Shown here in pieces: positions 55,200-63,770 of a stretch of DNA of 64,000 nucleotides (positions are counted from its first letter, which is position 1; each line of letters opens with the position of its first letter). This DNA comes from Silene latifolia. Taxonomy: Eukaryota > Streptophyta > Magnoliopsida > Caryophyllales > Caryophyllaceae. The stretch covers positions 83,221,156 to 83,285,155 of the forward strand of contig NC_133532.1 of NCBI RefSeq assembly GCF_048544455.1, written 5' to 3'. The position numbers were made by a program, and so were the translations under genes. The notes below the pieces were generated by a model. The model ran no database searches, was not told where the DNA came from, and was given only the letters and a program-made list of their open reading frames with translations.

Positions 55200-55853
55200 T
55201 TGAGTACCTTCGACCCTTTTGCCAAGATGACGTCCGTCTCTCGACTTATTGCTCAGTTTGAAGCTCAAACTGAAAGATCTACTAATGGGGAGAGGAAAGA
55301 ATCTTGGGGTTGTGGTAATCACTATGATGCTGCTCCTCCACTGAGGCCTAGACCACAACCGTTGCTGCAACAAGGCTACCCACCGCCTTGTTATTCCTTC
55401 TCACCGCAACCAATTCCCCCACTTGCTCGGAATGATGAGGCTGAAAAAATTAAGTCAATGATAAGGGCACTTGGTGAGGAATTTTCCATCCGTATACAGA
55501 AGCTAGAGGCTTGGGTGAACCAACTAGCTGTCGAGCAAACCCAAGAGCAATATGAGACGGTGTATGCTATCAACACCGAAATCCTTCCGTCTTATGAAGT
55601 GCCCGAATCGCCTATTATTGCTAATGTTGATGACTCGAGCTTCACTGGTACTGTTCACGCAGCCCACAGTACTGATATGCACGCTGATTTAAGAGCTCCG
55701 TTGGGTGATCAATTCGATCGAGTAACTCACGTGCTCGATCGAATAGGTTGGAGGACAGCCACTCGATCGAGCTCACGCCACTCGCTCGATCGAAAGCGGA
55801 ATCTTTGTAACCCTCGATCGAGAGGATGTAAATACTCGATCGAGGACTCTTGA
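55200..55853 (+). CDS. Athila-C truncated gag (linker only)
   Basis: The frame passes LSTFDPFAK, similar to LSTFEPD in the Athila-D gag N-terminus, then ATG at 55227 (MTSVSRLIAQFEAQ), a Pro/Gln-rich stretch, a coiled-coil-like segment (EAEKIKSMIRALGEE, QKLEAWVNQLAVEQ) and the CTCGATCGAG array read as DRV, LDR and TRSS. Capsid and zinc knuckle are missing, so the N-terminus is fused directly to the linker. It ends by frameshift near 55850; the protease region follows in the next phase. Whether the ATG at 55227 is used is unknown. Confidence 0.7.
   Translation: MSTFDPFAKMTSVSRLIAQFEAQTERSTNGERKESWGCGNHYDAAPPLRPRPQPLLQQGYPPPCYSFSPQPIPPLARNDEAEKIKSMIRALGEEFSIRIQKLEAWVNQLAVEQTQEQYETVYAINTEILPSYEVPESPIIANVDDSSFTGTVHAAHSTDMHADLRAPLGDQFDRVTHVLDRIGWRTATRSSSRHSLDRKRNLCNPRSRGCKYSIEDS
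55712..55846. repeat. CTCGATCGAG array in the Athila-C gag linker
   Basis: Six units in 135 bp (TTCGATCGAGT, CTCGATCGAATA, CTCGATCGAGC and so on), with a further decayed one at 55916. Translated in other frames than in Athila-B. Confidence 0.9.
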
Positions 55854-56781
55854 GGAAGAAATTCTCATTCAGCTACTCACTGATCCTCAACCGATTATAG
55901 ATGATGAGGAAATTGCTCGATCAAGTAATATTACTGTTCGGTCAGTCCCGTATCCACAACGATTGCTGCCACACCGTAGATTTCTGGACCGCATACGGGC
56001 TCTCAATGTCGCTGCTCACTATGACGAGATGATCACTCAGGTACCTACTTATGCTAATTTTATTTCTCAAATTGATTGGTCTGAGAGGGATGCTGGTGAG
56101 ACGATAATGAATGTAGCTATGACTGAAGAGTGTAGCACACTTCTTCGGAATGGGACCCCCCCTAATATGTCTGACCCAAGTCGTTTTCCTACTCCGTGTT
56201 CTATAGGGACCCATTCGTTTGATAATACTTTATGTGACCTCGATTCTAGTGTCAACATTTTACCTTTGTCGCTGGCGTTGAAATTGAGATTGACTAAGTT
56301 TACGCGCGCTAGGACGACTATACAGTTGGCTGATTACTCTTATGTACGGGTCAAAGGAGCTTTACATGACGTACCTGTTAGGGTCGGGAATTTCTATATT
56401 CCCGCAGATTTCATTGTCTTAAACATACCCGAAGACCGCAATGTTCCCATTATTTTGGGACGACCATTTTTGTGCACTGCTGGCGCAATTATTGATGTCG
56501 GGGTTGGGACACTTACCTTTCAGGTCGGAGGAGAGGACTTGGTTTTTACTAAGTCCGATGACCCTAGGGAATCCATACCTATCATACCTTGCATTGATAT
56601 TCCCCTTGTAGACTCCGTTGACATTCCGTCAGAGCCGTATTTTGAGTCACATATTGTCGTTGCTGTTGTAACATCTCCGCCCCATCCTGGGAGCGAATGG
56701 AGGAACGTGTCTTTGTTTCTCTTTCTACGAGTCTTGACGAGTTCAAAGACCCGGGAGGTGAGATGGGTGCTCTTAGCATGA
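55850..56781 (+). pseudogene. Athila-C protease-like domain
   Basis: The frame from about 55848 includes EIARSSNITVRSVPYPQRL, HYDEMITQVPTYANF, PPNMSDPSRFPTPCSI, then LCDLDSSVNILPLSLALKLR, where the family box is CDLGASV. The Gly after D-L is Asp and Ala is Ser, so the active site is altered. [20 protein letters not shown] and IIDVGVGTLTFQVG follow intact. The ORF ends at 56781; no RT follows. The otherwise well-kept frame with a changed active site suggests an inactive protease or recent decay. Confidence 0.82.
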
Positions 56782-57113
56782 AGTCTGGAACTGCCTGGAT
56801 AGACGACCCGGGAGGAGGTGTTGATAAAGCTACACCGTCTAGGAAAAAGTCTGCGTGATGAGGTGATAGATTGGGACCCGGATCTTTGTGGGAAGTCAGC
56901 TTTGTTCTTACATTGCCAAGTCAGTGGAGACCGGATGTCTGTTTGACGATTCTTTGAAGCTACCGCGTCCCAACGGAGGCCTAGTGGTGGACCAATGATT
57001 TATGGTGTTGGGTGAGAAGAAGAAGGTCGAGCTGGGACCTGACTGAAGCTAGCGCTACCCGGGAGGCAACCCGGCGATTTTATTCTGCATTTTATTTAAT
57101 TTCAGTTGAATTC

Positions 57114-57290
57114 TACTCGATCGAGTAACTTTCTACTCGATCGAGTAAAAAAAAAAATAAAATAAAAAAAAAATAATTAAAAAAAAAAAAATTATAATTA
57201 AAAAAAAAAAAAATAATTAAAAAAAAAAAAAAAATTTCCTCGATCGACCGCTATTTTGCTCGATCGACCACAATTCTCTTCGATCAAGCT
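57114..57290. repeat. CTCGATCGAG units flanking an A-rich tract in Athila-C
   Basis: Two ACTCGATCGAGTAA units at 57116-57148, then about 90 bases of nearly pure A with scattered T, then CTCGATCGACC twice and CTTCGATCAAGC. Symmetric placement around the A-rich stretch. Confidence 0.85.
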
Positions 57291-57377
57291 GATTTTGGAT
57301 GCCCTTTCACGTGTTGACTTGGATTAGCTTCTTGTGACGATTTTCCGGGTCTTTAGCAACCTCCCATGTTCATGGTC

Positions 57378-57506
57378 GGTTTGGGGAGGTCCCCTCTTTA
57401 TGACGTCTTGTAAGTTTTTCGCTTTTACTATCTTCCTCCTTTAGTTTGCATTTTCCTTTCCATGTTTTGGTACAATGGGGGCATTGTACAGTTTGGTTTG
57501 GGGAGG
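57378..57506 (+). promoter_or_regulatory. two PPT-like tracts with conserved hairpin, Athila-C
   Basis: GGTTTGGGGAGG at 57378-57389, hairpin GTACAATG-GGGG-CATTGTAC at 57470-57489, then GTTTGGTTTGGGGAGG at 57491-57506. Same order and spacing as 37452-37580 in Athila-B. Confidence 0.6.
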
Positions 57507-59004
57507 TTTTGCATCCATATCTGTGTCTGCATCTTGTTTTTATTGCATTTCTGTTATCACGTTTAATTTCAGTATGCATTGTTGTTTATTTTCATAAAAA
57601 TCAAAAATGAAAATCAAAAATCTCATAAAAATTGAAAAATTTCAATTTTTCAAAAAAAATATTCACGTTTATTTTTGCATATAGGTTGAGTCGGAACGGT
57701 AGATTTCCGTGATGAAATTGCACTTTAACTTGTCTTTTTACTTGAGCCTTGCACTTTATTGACACTTATTAGCTGAGTCTTGCGCATTTCTACGAATTTT
57801 TGTTCAAATTTAGCCGACCGTGTAGACTTGACCTGATAAATTGGCAACCTACTCTACAAATTCTGAGTTTTAGAGCCTTATAACTGGTGACATTCATGAC
57901 CGGTTCATGTAGGAATTGAGAGTAGTACTCCTTGCATAGCATGTTCATTATTTTTGCACTTTTATGACATTCGATTTCTTGTCAAACGCATACATTCGGG
58001 TTTGTGGTCGGTGTCACATGCAGGGAGGTGCTTGCAAATTTTCCTTTTCTTATATTTTTCACCCATTTAGCTCCACTTTAGCCAAATATAGCCTTTTTGA
58101 CCCATTAGCTACATCCAAAATTAAGCCTGCCTAGTCAAGCTAGTTTAGTATGTCTTTTGTGGTATGTTTATTCCGTCTGCAAGTTTGGCTCGTGTGTATT
58201 GTTGGAGTTGGTGGAAAATAAAGGAGAATGAGAATGAAAAAAAAAAAAAAAAAATTGAAAAAAAAGGAAAGTGATACGTGAAAGAAAAGAAAAAAAAAAT
58301 CAAAAAAAAAAAAATCATCAAAAATCACGTTATACAGTGAAGTAAGCAAAAGAAGAAAAGTTGGAATATTTGAGCTGGTTTGTATTTTTGAGATCGTATG
58401 TGCCTATCTTTATATTGTGACGGTCTCACTCCTACGTTTTATTCATATCTTTTTGAGGAGATTGTGTATTGGGTAGTGAGTTTTGTGCCAAAGAAGGGCA
58501 CTTGTGTTTGATTTTTCAGTCAGTGGAGATTTGGATGGTCCTATATGGTCTTGTTTAGGAACTAGCTTGACGCTTTACCTTCACATTTCCATAATTTTGT
58601 TTTGCCTTTTCTCACCTGAACCTCACTTTCCCATATCATTTGTAAGCCCTCAGCTGTGACGGACATTGTTGGTTGGAATGTATGTGTAGTACTTGAATCG
58701 TCTATCATTTTTGTTGCATGCATGTTATGTAGGTCGCAGTCTAGGTGAGTGACTGTTTTCTCTTTCTCTCTTATACATATACTTTCACCCTTTGCTTCAT
58801 GAGAGAAGAGTGACCACGTGAGAGTCCGATTTTGTTAGTCTTGCAAGGTCGATAGGTCAGTTTTATTTATGGACATCTTATAATTCGTTTGCGTAATGAC
58901 CATTGTAGCTGTAACTGTTGATTTTAGTTTGCATTAAACTGGTTCAAGTAGACAAGTTAAGCTAGCTCTGAGTTATCACTTCCGTTCCATTAGTTGCATT
59001 TTAG

Positions 59005-59043
59005 TTTACTCGAGGACGAGTAAAGGTTTGGTTTGGGGAGATT
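59005..59043 (+). promoter_or_regulatory. hairpin plus polypurine tract of Athila-C
   Basis: TTTACTCG-AGGA-CGAGTAAA (59005-59024), a perfect 8-bp stem, is directly followed by GGTTTGGTTTGGGGAGATT and the LTR start. Confidence 0.85.
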
Positions 59044-60488
59044 TGATACGTGCATTTTATATAGTCTTTTTAGCCTATTTCATGCACGTATTTCTATGCT
59101 TTTATCGTAGTTTATTGCTACGAAATGCCCCGAATATGCTACTTTGGTTTGTTTTGTCTTATTTGCAGGAATGAACCAGAAAGTAGTGAAATCAAGCCTT
59201 TTACCGTTCGTTTAGCATGCATTTGGAGGAAGAGTGAATTTGGAGCGGAAATGTAGTTGTCTTGAGATGCGCAAAGAAGTAAAATAGCTAGGCGAGGAAA
59301 GGAAGAACTTCAAATTGCTAGTGCCTGCTTTGGAGAACTATATCTCGAGTTTTACAACAGATATTCAGGTGATTCTAATTGGAGATGAAAGTTTGTCCTC
59401 TTAGCTTTCCAACGCCACCGGAATCGCCCTGTTTGCCCAAGTAACGAAGAAATGGCAACCGTTTGAAGTTCAGTGCGCAAAGCAGGAAATGCGCGCTGGA
59501 AAGTACTCGATCGAGTAGAATTAAGGTCGATCGAGTACTAGCTACAGCGAGAAGATATTAGTCGACAATAATTAGATTATATCTTAGTTTTATCTTATAA
59601 TTAGATTAATAATAATTATCTCTCATTATATAAGAGATACTAAGTTAGACCTAAAGCATTCATTCATTCCCTGGACTCAGTAGAGGGGACGGACGACGCT
59701 TCTTCTTTTCTCTCTAAATTCGGATTAATTGTTACTGGTACTTTTCATTCTTCTTTAATCTCTTAATAATTTTTATTGCTTTAATTCCTTCTTCCCTATA
59801 TTAGTTATCGTAATTACTTCAATTCAATTCTTATTAGTTTTTTATAATGCTGAATTTCAATTATCTATTTCTTGTTGTTGTTAATTCGATGGTAATGAAT
59901 AGCTAATTTTCTCATGCTAAGACTATAGGGGATCCATAATTATGAAGGGAGAGTAATCGATTTATTGGGTTAATCTTTGGTATTGTCTTTGTTGGTTAAA
60001 TGTCAGCATTAATTGTATCCGTCTGATTGAGTCGACGCAATTAGACCTATAATTCTTAGTGATCCTCGACCTGGACCGAAAGGTTGGAAGAGGCAAGACT
60101 AGTAGCGAACAATAGGGTATTGCAGTGAGGGCGAAAGTTAAGCTGTTTACACTTTAGGGTGAATTAAGGACCGAAGGGTGACATTCGTTACCCCTTAGAT
60201 CGTATTTGCATTGACCTGAGACCTAGATTACTTGACCGGATGATTATGGTGAACCGTCTGTCTTAGCTGCTCCTCTTTATCTGTTTTCTCCCTTCTTTTT
60301 ATTCCCCTCTTCCTTATTCTCTTTAGTTTAGAATACCACTTTCAAAACCCCCACTCTGTGACATCCGACAGACCAAATTAGACAGATATTTAGCAACTTA
60401 GCCTCCCTGTGGAGATCGACCCTACTTGCTGCTAGCTTCTGTTAGTTGTAACTTAGGTATTTATTTTTGGTACATAACGACCGTATCA
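59044..60488 (+). repeat. 3' LTR of Athila-C
   Basis: Partner of 53578-55020 with the same opening hairpins, the two CTCGATCGAG units (59504-59537) and TATATAAG box. Followed by GGTAC (60489-60493) and the rest of Athila-D gag. Confidence 0.95.
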
Positions 60489-60493
60489 GGTAC

Positions 60494-61446
60494 TTTCCTC
60501 CGTAGAGAACTAACCAATTGAGAGGAAAGATTACAAGTTTCAAGCAAACTCCGGACGAGAATCTATATGAGGCGTGGGGTCGGTTTAAGAAATTGGTGCG
60601 ATCCGTCCCTCATCACTGGTTTAACCAGTGGTTTTTGTGCAATCAGTTCTATAATGGGTTGTATGATGACCACCGTGCCATATTAGATGCTGCACCCAAC
60701 GGTCGGTTTCAAAAAAATGTTGATGATGACAAGGTTGGAGAATTATTGAGGAGATGGCTACCCATTGTGCTGAATATGGGAATCTGAGAGGCGGCATTAG
60801 AACGGTTTCTACTGTTGATAGTGCACTTGTGGCTCAGCTGGAAGCCATGAATGCCAGATTTGATAAACTTGAGTTGCAGGCTACGGGGGATCAACGAACG
60901 GTTCACTTGTTGACTAGACAAGAGACTGTTTTATGTGAGAGATGTGGTGGTAATGATGGTCACAGTGTTTTGGATTGTCTAGCTGAGAAGGAGCAAGTCT
61001 TTTCCTTTCAACAATATCGGCAAGGGGGCTCCTATTACAATAATCAAGGTGGAGTCCATCCCAATTTGGGATGGACAAGTCGAAATGTTTTAAATCCAAC
61101 GCCTCCACCATAGCAACAACAAGCTTATGTACCACCTCACAAAGCTCAACAACAAGGCTTTCAAAAGCCTCCATCTTTCCCCCCGCCACAACACGATGCC
61201 TCTTCTAGTGGCATAAGTGATGTAGCTGAGTTGAAGTCGATGATACAATCATTGACCATTCAATTGCAGAAAAGTGACCAACAGAAAGATGCTTCCATTA
61301 AGTCACTTGAATCACAAATAGCTCAACTGGCTACCAATCAAGCTTCGAGGCAACCGGGTCATTTAACGTCACAACCTGACAAGAAACATCATGAGACGGT
61401 AAATTAAATTAATCTGAGGAGTGGTCTTTCTTATGAGGGACCCAAA
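60494..61446 (+). pseudogene. Athila-D gag, C-terminal part
   Basis: Continues YKRY with FPP, a TAG where Glu is usual, and RTNQLRGKITSFKQTPDENL, YEAWGRFKKLVRSVPHHW and QFYNGLYDDHRAILDAAPNG. A frameshift near 60740 leads to EEMATHCAEYGNLRGG in the next phase. The knuckle CERCGGNDGHSVLDC has one extra residue between Cys and His compared with the usual spacing. TAG at 61111-61113 interrupts the Gln-rich linker (NPTPPP stop QQQAYVPP) and the phase then continues open. Confidence 0.85.
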
Positions 61447-62520
61447 ATGACGACTGAAAATGATAAATCAGACCCGGAAGTTGAAGTTACTGTGCAGAAA
61501 CAGTCGTCATCTGACGAAATATTGCTGAATCCAAAAAAGGTACTCGATCGATTGATATCTGGAGGTCGATCGAGGGGAATTGCTGAGGACGTTCTCGATC
61601 GAGAAGGTGAATGTGCTCGATCGAGAACTGTTGAAAAGGGAGCTTTTGATCGAGTTAATGAAAGTGCTCAATGGAGCACTCCTGCTGATAAAAGTACTCG
61701 ATCGAAGGGAAATGATTCCCGATCGAGTGAATCTGACAATGAGCGTGATAATTCTTTGGCAAAAAGGAATGAAGGGCTAGCTATTTCGATTACGGTCCCA
61801 TTTCCCAAGCGATTGCAGAACAAGAAGATCGAGCAACAATTTGGTAAATTTGCTAAAATTTTGAAGAGCCTTCATGTTAATGTTCCCTTCGCCGAGTTGC
61901 TAACCCAGGTACCTTCCTACATGAAATTTATGAAAGAAATTTGAACACGTAGGAGGCATATTAATTACCATGAGATGGTGGCTTTGACTGAAGTAGGCAC
62001 CGCCCTAATTCAAAATAAGACCCCACCTAAATTGTCTGACCCGGGTAGTTTTTCTATTCTATGCCATATTGGGACCCACTTAATAGATAATGCATTATGC
62101 GATCTGGGAGCTAGTGTGAGTGTCTTACCGTTGTCTCTTGCTAAGAGACTCGGTTTGACCAAATTTCATTGTACTAATATGACTGTGTAGATGGTCGACC
62201 GTATTTTATCACGACCCTTAGGTGTCTTAGAGGACATACCTGTTAAGATCGGGAAGTTCCTTATTCCCGTTGACTTTTTAGTCTTGGACATCCCCGAAGA
62301 CTCTTACACTCCTATCATTTTAGAACGACCATTTCTATTTATCGCTCGCGCAGTAATATATGTCGGGGGAAAGACTCTAACTTTTCAGGTAGGAGATGAG
62401 GAGTTAACCTTTTATCAGTCTAGCGTTCGCAGGGCTCCTATGCAAGTCAAGCCCTGCAATGCACTACCCTCTACAGACCCTGACACAGATCCTCCAATGG
62501 ATAATGTTGAATTGCTGTGA
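61447..62520 (+). pseudogene. Athila-D gag linker and protease
   Basis: Linker with the CTCGATCGAG array, then VPFPKRLQNKKIEQQFGKFA, VPFAELLTQVPSYMKFMKEI, a TGA at 61942-61944, and the protease: PPKLSDPGSFSILCHI and [20 protein letters not shown] with an intact catalytic box. TAG at 62188-62190 stands where Gln is usual. VPVKIGKF-type flap sequence follows as IPVKIGKFLIPVDFLVLDIP, and IILERPF where the family has ILGRPF. It ends at TGA 62518-62520 with no RT domain after it. All segments share one phase. Confidence 0.85.
61542..61730. repeat. CTCGATCGAG array in the Athila-D gag linker
   Basis: Seven or more units, including GTCGATCGAGG, CTCGATCGAGA, TTTGATCGAGT and CCGATCGAGT, read as LDR, RSR, FDRV and TRSK in the polyprotein. 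Confidence 0.9.
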
Positions 62521-63059
62521 TTTTAACACCCCCGTCCCAGATTGGGAGTAATATGGAGGACCATTCTATCTATTATGTTGTTACAGATATAGGCGGAGTT
62601 GACATTGGAGATCCAGGTGATAAAAGTACAATAAAATTTGAGCTCACTGCCAAAGAAGATGCCAAAGACAAAGGACGGAACAAAGAGAAGAAGAAAGTGA
62701 AAGCGTTGTTGATGCGGATTATTCTTCTTCAATTCATTCAAGTTTATGGAAGCTAAAAAGCACGGTCCGCGATGCTGAGGGGACCTCCTCCAGTCAGAAG
62801 CCCTCTTTTGGGCTATTAAAGTGTTTCGAAAGATGAAACGGGAAGCTGTCCCGTTGTAAAAACAATTTGTAATTTGGGTTTTTGCAAGATTTTTTTTAAT
62901 TGATTTTAGACATTAGCTTAGATTAGTTAGTTTTATTAGCGTAAGACCGAATATAGACTGCGTATTGTGAATTTGGTATTTTTACGGGAAGTATTTTTGT
63001 GTTTTTATACAGGTTTGGGGAGAGACATGATCATTGGAAGGCGTGCCAAAGGAAAAGCC
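62521..63059 (+). other. Athila-D region after protease, no gene seen
   Basis: A Lys-rich 79-codon frame (62517-62756) is not recognisable. CTGAGGGGACCTCCTCCAG (62774-62792) and AAACGGGAAGCTGTCCCGTT (62834-62853) can each fold. TATACAGGTTTGGGGAG at 63007-63023 contains a PPT-like tract. No RT or integrase motif. Confidence 0.6.
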
Positions 63060-63306
63060 CTCGATCGAACACTTTTCGTGTTCGATCGAGCAAATTGCCC
63101 AGGAAAAGCCTTTGATCGAGTGATTCACTGTACTCGATCGAGCAGAATTGAAGAGCCAAAGTCCTCGACCGAACACCCAACCGTTCTCGATCGAGTGGAA
63201 TTCAATGTAAAAGGGAAAGCATTCGATCGAGCTCTTTCCAAACTCTCGATCAAGAAAATGGCGAGGAAAAGCTCTCGATCGAGTGGTTTCAAATCACTCG
63301 ATTGAG
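63060..63306. repeat. CTCGATCGAG array upstream of the Athila-D second ORF
   Basis: About eleven units in 247 bp: CTCGATCGAAC, TTCGATCGAGC, TTTGATCGAGT, CTCGACCGAAC, CTCGATCAAG and others. It lies in the same relative place as the GGACGGGCGG array of Athila-E (between protease and second ORF). Confidence 0.9.
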
Positions 63307-63770
63307 CAACATCATTTGATAATACGCGAGGGAGTCTTCTTCTCCCTATTCTATTTTCATTTGCTCAGTTTACTTTTCCCCCAAAACCCCTCGACACTCT
63401 CAATTAATCACCCAAATCAACCTTTTCTTCCCCTAAAATTACCAAACTAATTACCCAAATCTTTCCCCTATAATCAATTAAATCTTTCCCCTTATTTGCC
63501 CCATCAAGATTCGTCTTATTTACGGGTTTTTGCGGAATTAGGGTTTTCGCGGAAATCGAATTCATTTCGATTGATTTGTGCGTTTTCTGTTGATTTTAAT
63601 TGTTTCCTTTGTTGGGTAATCATCACAAGTAAGTTCTTTCCCCTAATCTTTAATGTTTAATTGTGATTTTGTGCTTAAAATTCGAAATTAGAGTTTCGAT
63701 TTTGTGAATTGGGGAAAAATCTAGTAGGTTGATTGCTTTCTGATTTTTAGCATTTGCTTGTAATTATAGG
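63307..63770 (+). promoter_or_regulatory. leader of Athila-D second ORF with candidate intron
   Basis: C/T- and A-rich leader-like sequence without long frames. A donor ACAA|GTAAGT at 63629 and acceptor TTGTAATTATAG| ending at 63769 define a 141-bp candidate intron one base before the ATG. No TATA box is evident. This suggests a spliced leader or an independent transcript for the second ORF. Confidence 0.45.

Larger units (their letters stand above)
56782..59004 (+). other. Athila-C 3' UTR
   Basis: Non-coding. CCCGGGAGGCAACCCGG (57057-57073) matches the post-pol block of relatives and can itself fold. Then CTCGATCGAG units at 57114-57290 around an A-rich stretch (57147-57236), the PPT-like tracts and hairpin at 57378-57506, A-rich runs at 58236-58330, and GTGAGAGTCCGA..CTTGCAAGGTCGA at about 58820-58855. 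No gene seen. Confidence 0.75.
53578..60488 (+). mobile_element. Athila-C: non-autonomous Athila derivative, no capsid, RT or integrase
   Basis: 6911 bp with LTRs of 1443 and 1445 bp (TGATACGTGCAT to GACCGTATCA), tRNA-Asp type primer site, polypurine tract and a clean GGTAC target duplication in the Athila-D gag. About fifteen LTR differences by eye. The internal 4 kb encodes only a gag linker and a protease-like domain, followed by a long UTR. Structural signals (primer site, polypurine tract and hairpins) are all retained, which suggests mobilisation in trans. Confidence 0.93.
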
